48,609 nucleotides of DNA from JAHFKM01 sp035655455 (GTDB lineage: Archaea; Nanobdellota; Nanobdellia; SCGC-AAA011-G17; GW2011-AR18): NCBI GenBank assembly GCA_035655455.1, contig DASRUL010000006.1, forward strand, positions 1 to 48,609, read 5' to 3'. Positions 17,511-25,324 of the stretch are shown here, in pieces. The notes beneath the pieces were generated by a model. That model made no database searches. It had not been told where the DNA came from and saw nothing but the letters and a program-made list of their open reading frames with translations. Made by a program: the position numbers and the translations under genes. The first letter of the stretch is position 1. Every line of letters starts with the position of its first letter.

Positions 17511-20500
17511 AACTCTTTTCTTCTCTCAGCATTTTCCTTCTTATGGTCTTTTTAGGAAGCGTCCTTGCCACAGCACAAGTAACTTCTGAAGACGTCAAAG
17601 AACGCCTGATCGGAGCAGCATTCTTTTTAGAAGATGGAGGAGAACCTTATTTTTATTGTCCAAGAGTCAAAGAAGGATCCTGCCTGAAACTAAGCCCAAT
17701 AGGCTGGCTTGACAATTCAGGAAATATTGTTAATGATGAAGACGCTCTTAAAAGTTTAAATGATCTTCTCGCAAAACAAACTGAAGAGACACGCAAGACC
17801 TTCATAGAAAAAGCGTTTATTGGTGATACATTCACCTGGACAAGCCCTGCTGGAAAGAGGATTGATTACATATACTGTCCTGAAGTAAAAGAACAAGCAT
17901 GCTCAAGGGCAAGCCGCACAGGATGGTTGATCAAAGAAACCGGAAATGAGGCTTTAGCGACCAAAGGAGGAGAAGCTGTCTTAAACCATTTGAACGAGCA
18001 ACTCAAAACAAAAGTCGATGAAGCTTTTTCATCAACAATCGAAGACGAATCATCAGAAGAGCAAGTGGTTTTTAGAACAGGTGACTGCACATCTCGTGAA
18101 CGAAAATTTTCAAAAAACAAGTGTTTGGAACGCGAAGAGAACGCAGCAAGCCTCATCAGAGAATTTCTAGGATTAAATTACGAGACAGTTCGAACCTACT
18201 CTCTTGAAGACAAAGCAGTCATTCAGGCTTTATACGATCGCGCAGTCGGATTCAAAAGAATCGCAGAATTAAAACGGCAGTATGAAGGCGCTGTCGAGGT
18301 GAAGCCCGCGGAGAAGAAGCTGTTGGTTCCTGTAGGGGGTAATTTTGAGGCGGTGTTGGATCATGAACAGTCCGCATTAACAGTGAGTTATACGGATCCT
18401 GAAAATAGTGATCCTGATCTGAAGTTCAGGTTGTCGTTGAATGGACAGCCTCTTCCAGCAGTTTTTACAAAAGACGGAGAAATCGCTCGCGCGCAGATTA
18501 GTTTCGAGGATGTTGAGAAGAAGGTTGGTTTTTTTGGTATTTTCAAGCGTTTGCCTGCCTTGGTGCTTTCAGTTCAGCATAAGGGAATAATTAAGGAGTT
18601 TCATCCTAATCTTGTGAGAAGGGTGACTGGCGAAGTTAGTGAAAATGCGGAAGTTATTTTTACATATAATGACAAGGATCGTCTCGGGATTAGCGTAAGT
18701 GGCGTTTTGGCTGGAGAACAGGCGTTGTCTTTCAGAGATAAGGTGTTTGTGTTGACGCCGAACTCTTTGAAAGGAGAACCTTCTGGAAACGCTGCGTTTG
18801 ATGTGAAGGATTTCCCCGCCTTGTTTGAAGCTGTGAAATCAGATGATAGCATTTTAGGCGAGGTTGAATTTGTGGTTAATAATCAGCAGAGAAAGCAGGC
18901 ATATGCTCCCACGGAAATATATTATATGTATACGCGGAAGGTTGTTGAGAGGGAAGCTGTTTCTGCTGAGACTCCAGAGGTTGTTTCTCCTGCTGAGGCG
19001 TGTGGAAAATGTGGAGACGGTATTCTTTTAGTTTGTACAAAAACGGCGTGTGAAACTGAAACGCTGGAGAAGTATGGAGCGCGTTGTAAATTCTTGCCAA
19101 ATATTCTAACGTTTAATCAGTTAGGAAATTGCATGCCACTCGCGCAGGAACTAACCTTGAGCCCTTCAGAGATTATCCCTCAAGTGGAGAAGTTTTGTAC
19201 GCCGAGCCAAACTAAAGTAATTAAGGAAGAACTGGATTTCGAAGCGAAGAGCCGTCGCGTGTTAGGTTTCAGAAAATTCGTGGAGAGCGCGACTGATGAC
19301 GGGATGGAGCGAATGCTCTTGTACGCGATCATGAGTGTTGAGTCTGGAGGGGATCCTAATGCGCAGCATGAGAATGAGGGTGGCTCTGTTGATGTCGGGC
19401 TGATGCAATTCAATGATGGCACTGCGCCGCGCGTGTTTATTCCTTATGAAGACCAGTTTGGAAACAGCTGTGGGAATACTAATACGAAGGAGACTAATGT
19501 TTGCTATGTGTGCGATAAAAAGGGTTGTGGGAGCGGTGACGCAAGGAGGGTTCCTGAGATCGCGATTAAGGGCGCGAAAAAGTTATTGGATTTAAATAGA
19601 AATGCTATTCGCCGTGAATTTGAGAAGTCTGTTGGGAATGGGGAAACGCCGGCCCAGTTAAGTGGAGAAACGTTAGAGAAGCTCACGATTTTGTCTTATA
19701 ATCGCGGTCCTGGCAGGATTATGGGCGCGGTAAAAGAGCTTGCTGCACAGAAAGGAGATAAAGGCGGTGAAATTACGTTTGAGGAAGTTGTCGAGCGTGC
19801 CAAATTTGGCAAGGGCGCGCTTTGTTATGTTTCGCGCGTGTTATTTTACGCTGGCGCCTACGCTGGAGAGTTCGGAATTGGTGGTACAGAATCGACACCG
19901 CCGCAAGCTGTAGCTCCCGCGCGAGTGACGGACGATCTTACGCCTGAAAGGCCAAAAGAGATTTCAAAAGGCGCTCCGGTTGATGCTGAGCATGTATACT
20001 ACTTCACTGTTGACGGCAGATTCCGTTTTCCTAATGAGAATCCTGTTCCTCAGAATACGTTGCCCGTGAAAGGGGCAACGTACGCTGTTGGTCAGAGTGA
20101 AGGGATTTTTGTTGAGCAGACGACGGAAGAGCAGATAACGTTTGCATTCTTTAGGACGAATGCGCTGGGCGTTGTTACGCAAGTGGATTATCCGATTGTT
20201 TTGAATAGTCAGCAAGAAGAGGCATTCCTTGTTAAAGGAAAGTTTAGGGTTTTCTGGCAAGGAGGTAAGAACCTTGGGGTGTTGTATCGGCCTGTAGTGC
20301 AGGAACCTGGCGAGGACGCGGAGAGCGCGCGAGTGAATCCCGGAGAGGTATACTTGTTTTCTGAGATAAGTCCGACGCTTTTGAATCCAATTTTTAAATT
20401 AACAGATAAAGAAGAGCCTGTACGCGGGAAAGAGTACATCTCCCCGCAGAAAGGATCGGCTGGCGGGCGTGCTGTGAAAGGAGTTTATATCCTTGATGTT

Positions 20501-20668
20501 AATACCCATGACGGGATTACCTTTTTCTATTTCAGCACAAATAACAAAGGTGTTGTTGGGGGAATGACGCGGGCGACGGTGACCGAGACGAAGACTGAGG
20601 AGGTTCCTCAGGGCACATATAGGTTTTATTTTGCTCCTCCAGATGTGTTGCGGGTTGAAAAATTATGA
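17507..20668 (+). CDS. secreted protein with lytic transglycosylase (SLT) domain
   Basis: The 1053-residue protein has a signal peptide (LFSSLSIFLLMVFLGSVLA). Two copies of a Cys module, YxYCPxVKExxCxxxxxxGWL, lie at residues 48-68 and 121-141. Beta-rich regions fill about 250-480. A goose-type/SLT lysozyme fold spans about 595-780: catalytic Glu E612 in MSVESGG, GLMQFN at 631-636 and YNRGPG at 731-736. Two related beta domains end the protein. In bacteria this domain cleaves peptidoglycan glycan strands, often to let secretion machines through. Archaea lack murein, so the target may lie in other cells or the fold may only bind. Base composition shifts within the gene near 18.3 kb. Confidence 0.85.
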   Translation: MKLFSSLSIFLLMVFLGSVLATAQVTSEDVKERLIGAAFFLEDGGEPYFYCPRVKEGSCLKLSPIGWLDNSGNIVNDEDALKSLNDLLAKQTEETRKTFIEKAFIGDTFTWTSPAGKRIDYIYCPEVKEQACSRASRTGWLIKETGNEALATKGGEAVLNHLNEQLKTKVDEAFSSTIEDESSEEQVVFRTGDCTSRERKFSKNKCLEREENAASLIREFLGLNYETVRTYSLEDKAVIQALYDRAVGFKRIAELKRQYEGAVEVKPAEKKLLVPVGGNFEAVLDHEQSALTVSYTDPENSDPDLKFRLSLNGQPLPAVFTKDGEIARAQISFEDVEKKVGFFGIFKRLPALVLSVQHKGIIKEFHPNLVRRVTGEVSENAEVIFTYNDKDRLGISVSGVLAGEQALSFRDKVFVLTPNSLKGEPSGNAAFDVKDFPALFEAVKSDDSILGEVEFVVNNQQRKQAYAPTEIYYMYTRKVVEREAVSAETPEVVSPAEACGKCGDGILLVCTKTACETETLEKYGARCKFLPNILTFNQLGNCMPLAQELTLSPSEIIPQVEKFCTPSQTKVIKEELDFEAKSRRVLGFRKFVESATDDGMERMLLYAIMSVESGGDPNAQHENEGGSVDVGLMQFNDGTAPRVFIPYEDQFGNSCGNTNTKETNVCYVCDKKGCGSGDARRVPEIAIKGAKKLLDLNRNAIRREFEKSVGNGETPAQLSGETLEKLTILSYNRGPGRIMGAVKELAAQKGDKGGEITFEEVVERAKFGKGALCYVSRVLFYAGAYAGEFGIGGTESTPPQAVAPARVTDDLTPERPKEISKGAPVDAEHVYYFTVDGRFRFPNENPVPQNTLPVKGATYAVGQSEGIFVEQTTEEQITFAFFRTNALGVVTQVDYPIVLNSQQEEAFLVKGKFRVFWQGGKNLGVLYRPVVQEPGEDAESARVNPGEVYLFSEISPTLLNPIFKLTDKEEPVRGKEYISPQKGSAGGRAVKGVYILDVNTHDGITFFYFSTNNKGVVGGMTRATVTETKTEEVPQGTYRFYFAPPDVLRVEKL

Positions 20669-21429
20669 AAAAAGCAAGCGCTTTGTTTAATAAGAATTTT
20701 TTGAAGGTGTTCTTTTTTGATCTTCTCCTCACCATCCTCTTACTCTCCCTGCTGCTCTTTGTCAGAACACAATCAAAAACCTACTTTGAAGATATCCAAG
20801 CATTCTCAGGAGAAATCGCAGAAATAGAACAAATCCTCAGCAAGGAAGACGCCTCAGCAGAAGAAGTCGCACGCGCCCAAGAAACAATCTCAACACTAGA
20901 CAGCATCACCACAAAGTCTTTGCTCTTAAACAGCGTCCTCTTTCCCTTGGCTGTCATCATTCTCTGGATGACCATTGGCTGGCTGTCATGGAGAGGTTTC
21001 ACCAACGTTTCCTGGAAGAGGTTTGCGTTATCCTCTCTGCTTCCTCTCACGCTCTTCTTTTTCCTGATTCTGTATAGTCTCGATATACTCTCCTTGATCC
21101 TGTTCAAAGATACCCAATCGTCCTGGATTATTTTTTCTTTCCTCCTCGTCCTCTTTTTAACAGCAGTGTATTTCTTCCTCATCATCATAGGAAAACCAAC
21201 ACTCACCCTCAAAGAACTATTCTTTTTTGGCATTCACACTTTTAAGAAAATATGGCTGAGACTTTTCCTTCTCACCCTCTTAGGAATTATTTACCTTACT
21301 CTGATCTCGCTCGTGTTCGTTTTCACTTATGTGAACATGTCCATCCTCCTTCCAGCACTCTTCCTTCTCGCTGTCCTTCTACTTCTTGCATTCCAAAAAC
21401 AAGCCTTTGTTAAAGCACTAGAATCTTAA
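20665..21429 (+). CDS. polytopic membrane protein, last gene of the surface operon
   Basis: The 254-residue product has about six hydrophobic segments: one near residues 12-31, one after a helical extracellular loop at about 90-108, and four more in the C-terminal half. The loop between the first two (residues about 35-75, SKTYFEDIQAFSGEIAEIEQ and on) looks coiled. It overlaps the lytic-transglycosylase gene by ATGA, so it belongs to the same operon. It may anchor or export the secreted partners. I do not recognise the family. Confidence 0.75.
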   Translation: MKKASALFNKNFLKVFFFDLLLTILLLSLLLFVRTQSKTYFEDIQAFSGEIAEIEQILSKEDASAEEVARAQETISTLDSITTKSLLLNSVLFPLAVIILWMTIGWLSWRGFTNVSWKRFALSSLLPLTLFFFLILYSLDILSLILFKDTQSSWIIFSFLLVLFLTAVYFFLIIIGKPTLTLKELFFFGIHTFKKIWLRLFLLTLLGIIYLTLISLVFVFTYVNMSILLPALFLLAVLLLLAFQKQAFVKALES

Positions 21430-21514
21430 ACCAACAAAATCCAGATTCTTCAGAATAAGATCATGAAATGCGGGGAACAGGATTTGAACCTGTGAAGGCA
21501 CTAAGCCACCAGGT

Positions 21515-21529
21515 TTCTTCAAACAACCA
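21515..21529 (-). other. tRNA-Leu intron 2 (canonical position 37/38)
   Basis: The 15-nt intron lies after G37. The predicted motif uses C32-T33-T34 paired with AAG of the intron and the AAA bulge on the 3' side, next to the anticodon stem CCAGG/CCTGG. This is a minimal, relaxed motif, with only three central pairs plus an A-G mismatch. It can form properly only once intron 1 is removed or the stem is otherwise aligned, so an order of splicing is likely. Confidence 0.7.
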
Positions 21530-21536
21530 CCTAAGC

Positions 21537-21572
21537 TAAGCCTTTTAGTTCTTTCTCTAAAGAATCTAAAAT
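21537..21572 (-). other. tRNA-Leu intron 1 (position 30/31, within anticodon stem)
   Basis: The 36-nt intron sits in a canonical bulge-helix-bulge motif. The central helix is GGCC of the exon with GGCT of the intron (one G-U pair). The 3-nt bulges are AGA and TAG, each cut after its second base. The inner helix TTTTAG/CTAAAA continues as TTCTTT/AAAGAA, closed by an AGAG loop. The cuts leave CCAG and G, which rebuild the 5' strand CCAGG of the anticodon stem. Confidence 0.85.
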
Positions 21573-21700
21573 CTGGCCCGTTTGTCCACTTCGGTATCCC
21601 CGCATTCCAAAGTAAAGATATTCTCTCTTTATATGAGTTTTGAAGTTTTACGAAAAAGAAAGAGAAAACTATATTAATAAGTTATACGTGTATAATTAAA

Positions 21701-21922
21701 ATGATTGAAGTAGAATCACAACTCAAAGAATGGGGTAATTCCTTCGGCGTCCTCGTTCCAAAAGGCGTGACATTAAAAGAAGGTCTAAAAGAAGGAGACA
21801 AAGTTTTATTATTCCTCACCAAAAAAACAGACGCCCTCAAAAAGACATTTGGAACTGCAAAATTCAGAAAGACTACAGAGGAAATTCTCAAACAAGGGGA
21901 TAAAGACTCTTGGGATGAATGA
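21701..21922 (+). CDS. AbrB/MazE-type antitoxin
   Basis: The 73-residue protein has the swapped-hairpin AbrB DNA-binding domain: QLKEWGNSFGVLVPKGVTLK followed by EGLKEGDKVLLFL. The C-terminal tail (about 47-73), charged and probably disordered alone, would bind the toxin. It overlaps the PIN gene downstream by 8 nt. TATA-like elements (ACTATATTAATAAG, 21668-21681) precede the start by 20-30 nt. It should repress its own operon and neutralise the toxin. Confidence 0.85.
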   Translation: MIEVESQLKEWGNSFGVLVPKGVTLKEGLKEGDKVLLFLTKKTDALKKTFGTAKFRKTTEEILKQGDKDSWDE

Positions 21923-22283
21923 ACAACTATTCTTTTTTGACACCTATGCTTTTTTTGAAATTATCAGAGGCAATCCCCTTTACGAAAAATACAAGAACGT
22001 TCCAGCAATAACATCTATCTTCAACCTTGCAGAACTAAATTACAACCTTAAAAAAGAACTAAAAGAAGAACAAGCTGACTACTATACTAATGAGTACGCT
22101 CCTTTTCTTGTAGAGGTGGATCTTGAAACACTAAAAAAGGCTATGTCTTTCAAGAAGAAATATAAATCCTTTTCCATTCCAGATGCAATAGGATACCACT
22201 TAGCATTAAAAATGAACGCAATGTTTCTTACAGGCGATGAAGGATTTCGCCACCTTCCTAATGTAGAATTTGTTAAAAAATAA
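21915..22283 (+). CDS. VapC-like PIN-domain toxin
   Basis: A 122-residue PIN ribonuclease. All four conserved acidic residues are present: D9 (FFFDTYAFFE), E40 (NLAELNYN), D90 (SIPDAIGYHLA) and D108 (FLTGDEGF). The start at 21915 overlaps the antitoxin end by 8 nt, which couples translation; an upstream in-frame ATG at 21849 would add residues outside the fold. Known family members cut tRNA or rRNA when the antitoxin is lost. Confidence 0.88.
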   Translation: MNEQLFFFDTYAFFEIIRGNPLYEKYKNVPAITSIFNLAELNYNLKKELKEEQADYYTNEYAPFLVEVDLETLKKAMSFKKKYKSFSIPDAIGYHLALKMNAMFLTGDEGFRHLPNVEFVKK

Positions 22284-22313
22284 TTTCTTCAATTACTTCA
22301 AAAAAAACTAAAA

Positions 22314-22553
22314 TCATTCTGAATATTCAATCTTATCAACATCTTCTAAAATCTTCTCAATCCATTCGTCAGCCTTCTCTCTCTTGCCCTGAATCTCAGC
22401 CTTCAACGCCTTCTCAGCCTTTGTGTAATCCATCTCCACCTCAGACAACAACTCCATCGCAAACTCCAAGGATTTTCTGCGCAATACCTTATTCTCAATA
22501 TTCAAGATGTGACTAAGAATCGCTTTCAACTCCAACAACAACGGTTTAATCAT
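22314..22553 (-). CDS. hypothetical helical protein after eL37
   Basis: Starting at the ATG at 22553 gives 79 residues that look like an all-helical, acidic protein (LELKAILSHILNIENKVLRR; ALKAEIQGKREKADEWIEKI). The start overlaps the eL37 stop by 8 nt, so it is the third gene of an Sm-eL37 operon. A longer start at 22598 would extend further into eL37 and was rejected. Function unknown. Confidence 0.6.
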   Translation of the reverse strand: MIKPLLLELKAILSHILNIENKVLRRKSLEFAMELLSEVEMDYTKAEKALKAEIQGKREKADEWIEKILEDVDKIEYSE

Positions 22554-22746
22554 TTTTAGCTCGCTTTGTCTTCCCCCTCCACTTTGTCTGCCAACCATAC
22601 CTTCTCAACTTCGCACTCTTCCCAAAGCCACAACTACTGCACATCTTGTTCCTGACATGAAAAGAACGCTTGCCACACCTCCGACAACGAATAACAAACT
22701 TACTCTTCTTCCCCTTCGGACCCATCGCGGGCGTTCCCTTGGTCAT
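22546..22746 (-). CDS. rpl37e: large-subunit ribosomal protein eL37
   Basis: The 66-residue protein is eL37 of the archaeal 50S subunit. The zinc ribbon is CRRCG with CSSCGFG, followed by the basic rRNA-binding end (AKLRRYGWQTKWRGKTKRA). It follows the Sm gene by 4 nt, a gene pair that is widely conserved in archaea. The start at 22746 yields the usual MTKGTPAMG N-terminus. Confidence 0.96.
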   Translation of the reverse strand: MTKGTPAMGPKGKKSKFVIRCRRCGKRSFHVRNKMCSSCGFGKSAKLRRYGWQTKWRGKTKRAKND

Positions 22747-22750
22747 GGCC

Positions 22751-22993
22751 TCACGCTAAAGAAATAAACACAATCGTGTCTCCCCGAATAAACACTGTTC
22801 CCAACTTCCTCGAAATCTCACTGTTCGTTTTCTCCTCACAATGCTCAAGAACGGTGTTCACGTGAATGTCAAACGATCTTAACTTTCCAACAAGCTGCTT
22901 CCCATTCTTCAATTCAACAATCGCATTCTTCCCTCTCGCCTCGTTCAACGTGTCCAAAGGCCGAGACTCCATCGAAGACCGTGTTTCCATCAT
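22751..22993 (-). CDS. archaeal Sm/LSm-like RNA-binding protein
   Basis: An 80-residue Sm-fold protein. Sm motif 1 is visible as AIVELKNGKQLVGKLRSFDIHVNTVLEHC, and Sm motif 2 as GTVFIRGDTIVFIS. Such proteins form heptameric rings that bind U-rich RNA. A TATA box (CTTAAATAAATG) about 28 nt upstream supports the start at 22993, followed by eL37 in the same transcript. Confidence 0.92.
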   Translation of the reverse strand: MMETRSSMESRPLDTLNEARGKNAIVELKNGKQLVGKLRSFDIHVNTVLEHCEEKTNSEISRKLGTVFIRGDTIVFISLA

Positions 22994-23098
22994 GATACGA
23001 AGGTGCCCTCAAGCCATTTATTTAAGGCTTTCGCTTGCCTTAACACAAAAACGTTTTTGAACAAAAGTTATTTAAACAAAAGGCGCTTGCAGCAACAC

Positions 23099-23476
23099 AT
23101 GGTCGTCTCACAAGCACGCTCGAGAAGAAAACTCACAGGCGGAAGATATGTTGCAGCAAACAAGAAAAAATCCTATAGCTTAGGCAACCTTCCAACGTTC
23201 ACAAAAATCGGAGAGCCTTCCCACAAAGAACGACGCACAAGAGGAGGATACCCCAAACTTGTCTCACTCAGCGTGAACAAAGCCAATGTTTTTGATAAAA
23301 AATCAGGGAAAGCAAAGCTCGTTGAGATCAAGACTGTTGTCGAAAACCCAGCAAACAGGAATTTCGTCCGAAGAAACATCCTTACCAAGGGCGCAATCGT
23401 AGAAACAGAACTCGGAAAGGCAAAAATTACTTCTCGTCCCGGTCAACAGGGTTTTCTGAACGCTGTTCTTCTGTAG
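23099..23476 (+). CDS. rps8e: small-subunit ribosomal protein eS8
   Basis: A 125-residue eS8, recognised by the N-terminal SQARSRRKLTGGRY, the RTRGGYPKLVSLSVNKANV segment and the C-terminal GAIVETELGKAKITSRPGQQ. It is part of the archaeal 30S subunit. A TATA-like TTATTTAAACAA about 23068-23079 precedes the ATG by about 25 nt. Its last 50 nt overlap the 3' end of the convergent membrane-protein gene. Confidence 0.96.
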   Translation: MVVSQARSRRKLTGGRYVAANKKKSYSLGNLPTFTKIGEPSHKERRTRGGYPKLVSLSVNKANVFDKKSGKAKLVEIKTVVENPANRNFVRRNILTKGAIVETELGKAKITSRPGQQGFLNAVLL

Positions 23477-24161
23477 AATCTTTCTTTCCTAGCTTTTTCA
23501 CAGGCTTGTCTTCCCGCTTCATCTCAGGCTTTTTCTGCTTCGGCCCGAGAACCACGATGATGATCAAGAGGACAATAATCACAGCAAGAAAATATTTTAG
23601 GTAAGGATCTTTCTCTCTTACAGAAGAAGGATCACTACCAAGATTATTTCCCTTCACTTCTGGAAGTTCTTCAGGATTATTAATCTTATCTTCGCCCTTC
23701 CTTTCTTTATCACCAACATCTCTTTTTTTATTGAACTTGTTCACGACAGGAACCGTGAACTTCAGCACAATATTACGCTCCTCAGCGCTTTCGCCAGGAT
23801 GGAAGATTATATTCTCCACAAAAATAACAGGAATCTCATCCTGGATTTGAACCTGGGTTGGCCTTCCTCCCAATCCTAGTAGAAGTTCTTCAGTCCTTGT
23901 TTTATCCTTAAACACGAGCGTCGCAGACCCATCCCTTTCAATAGATTTAAGCAAAAAATCATTCTTACTCTCACCAACCTCAACCGTGATCGCGCTTCCC
24001 TCTCGCGTCCTAATGTTCACATAACTGTACTGCTCAAGATTTAGACTAATATTCTCCTTGAAATCAAGCACAAGATTATGCTCATCAACGGTATTAAAGG
24101 CAAAAACACTCAGCGCCACAAAGAAAAAACTAAGCACAATCGCAACGAAAGATTTACGCAT
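23427..24161 (-). CDS. secreted protein with C-terminal membrane anchor, unknown
   Basis: The 244-residue protein has a signal peptide (RKSFVAIVLSFFFVALSVFA), a beta-rich ectodomain of about 130 residues, a charged linker, one membrane helix (YFLAVIIVLLIIIVVLG) and a Lys/Glu-rich cytoplasmic tail. The topology is therefore outside-in with a single anchor. A TATA box (CTTATAAGC) about 24180-24188 fits the ATG at 24161; an in-frame ATG at 24212 lies upstream of it. The 3' end overlaps eS8 by 50 nt in opposite orientation. Family not recognised. Confidence 0.7.
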   Translation of the reverse strand: MRKSFVAIVLSFFFVALSVFAFNTVDEHNLVLDFKENISLNLEQYSYVNIRTREGSAITVEVGESKNDFLLKSIERDGSATLVFKDKTRTEELLLGLGGRPTQVQIQDEIPVIFVENIIFHPGESAEERNIVLKFTVPVVNKFNKKRDVGDKERKGEDKINNPEELPEVKGNNLGSDPSSVREKDPYLKYFLAVIIVLLIIIVVLGPKQKKPEMKREDKPVKKLGKKDSTEEQRSENPVDRDEK

Positions 24162-24373
24162 AACCACTGGATTTCCGGCTTGCTTATAAGGATTTCCAGC
24201 CTCGAACATCACCGTTTAAAACCATAAAATAAGCCTGTTTTAGCCAAAAACACCCCTTCCCAAGACTGCCCACAAATTTCGGAAGGTTTATATATAACTT
24301 CCTTCTTTACTATATAAAGGTTTTTATGAAGTTATTAGGGGGTGGTGAACTTCATAGAGACGCTCGAGGGGAC

Positions 24374-25324
24374 ATGTCAGCGGAATACATCAAGAAGTGC
24401 CCAGAATGTGGAGGCTCGAATCTCCTTATCCAGAAGGACCGCGGAGAAGCAACATGCAATGACTGCGGTCTTGTCATCGAAGAAAAAATGATTGACTTCG
24501 GCCAAGAATGGCGCGAATTCAGCGAAGACCAAACTTCAAAAAAGCGCAGAACAGGCTCACCTCTCAGCTACACAAAATATGACAGAGGTTTAGGAACAGA
24601 CATCGGCCAAAAAGGAGACATCTACCAGCTCAGCGCAAAAGGAAAAAACAAATTCTTCAGATTAAGAAAATGGCAACACAGAATCTCAACAGCAATCGAA
24701 AGAAACTTAAAACTCGCCCTCGCTGAACTCAAAAGGGTTTCCTCCTATTTGAAATTACCAAAATCCGTAGAAGAAGAAGCCTCAAGAATTTATACTATGG
24801 CAGTCCAACGAGGACTCGTGCGCGGAAGATCTATGGAATCAGTCGTCGCAGGATCACTCTACGCATCATGTAGACGCCACGAAGTCCCAAGAACACTCGA
24901 CGAGCTCTCAGAAGCCTCAGGCATTGACAAGAAAGAAGTCGGAAGAACCTACCGTTTTATTACTAGAGAATTGGGCATTAGAATTTTACCGAGCAACCCT
25001 ATTGACTACTTACCAAGATTCGTGTCAGCGCTCAAACTCACCGCAGAAACCCAATCCAAAGCCATTGAAATCTTAAACAAAGCGCGAGAAGCAGAATTAA
25101 CTTCAGGGCGCGGGCCTACAGGAATCGCTGCCGCATCTTTGTATGTTGCTGCGTTAATGAACAACGAGAAGAGAACCCAACGAGAAGTAGCAGACGTCGC
25201 AGGCGTCACAGAAGTCACCATCAGAAACAGGTACAAAGAATTACTGAAAGAACTAGACTTAAAAGACAAAATAAAAAAGAAAATGAAAGAATTAGGCATC
25301 CAAGAGGACATTGAACTGGAATGA
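24374..25324 (+). CDS. tfb: transcription initiation factor B (TFB/TFIIB)
   Basis: The 316-residue protein bridges TBP-TATA complexes and RNA polymerase. The N-terminal zinc ribbon has C9, C12, C28 and C31, followed by the B-reader region. Two cyclin repeats follow, with RSMESVVAGSLYASCRRHEV in the first and GPTGIAAASLYVAALMNNEK in the second. Two TATA-like elements lie upstream, TTTATATATAAC at about 24288-24299 and CTATATAAAGG at 24311-24321. The ATG at 24374 gives the normal ribbon start; an earlier ATG at 24326 is in frame but adds an atypical leader. Confidence 0.95.
   Translation: MSAEYIKKCPECGGSNLLIQKDRGEATCNDCGLVIEEKMIDFGQEWREFSEDQTSKKRRTGSPLSYTKYDRGLGTDIGQKGDIYQLSAKGKNKFFRLRKWQHRISTAIERNLKLALAELKRVSSYLKLPKSVEEEASRIYTMAVQRGLVRGRSMESVVAGSLYASCRRHEVPRTLDELSEASGIDKKEVGRTYRFITRELGIRILPSNPIDYLPRFVSALKLTAETQSKAIEILNKAREAELTSGRGPTGIAAASLYVAALMNNEKRTQREVADVAGVTEVTIRNRYKELLKELDLKDKIKKKMKELGIQEDIELE

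Larger units (their letters stand above)
21469..21603 (-). tRNA. tRNA-Leu (UAG) interrupted by two introns
   Basis: The RNA strand starts at 21603. Acceptor GCGGGGA pairs with TCCCCGC, and the discriminator is A. The D stem is CCG/CGG, the variable arm TGGCTTAGTGCCTTC is of Leu type, and the T arm is ACAGG-TTCAAAT-CCTGT. Read straight through, no good anticodon stem forms. Removing 21537-21572 and 21515-21529 gives CCAGG-CTTAGGA-CCTGG, a perfect stem with anticodon UAG. Exons are 21573-21603, 21530-21536 (7 nt) and 21469-21514; the mature RNA is 84 nt. A TATA-like CATATAAAGAG lies about 30 nt upstream. Confidence 0.93.

Noticed and set aside
21530..21603. tRNA-Leu read as having anticodon UUA (a UAA suppressor)
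   Set aside because: A single-intron reading gives UUA with an A-C mismatch in the stem. Two introns give a perfect stem and the normal Leu anticodon UAG.
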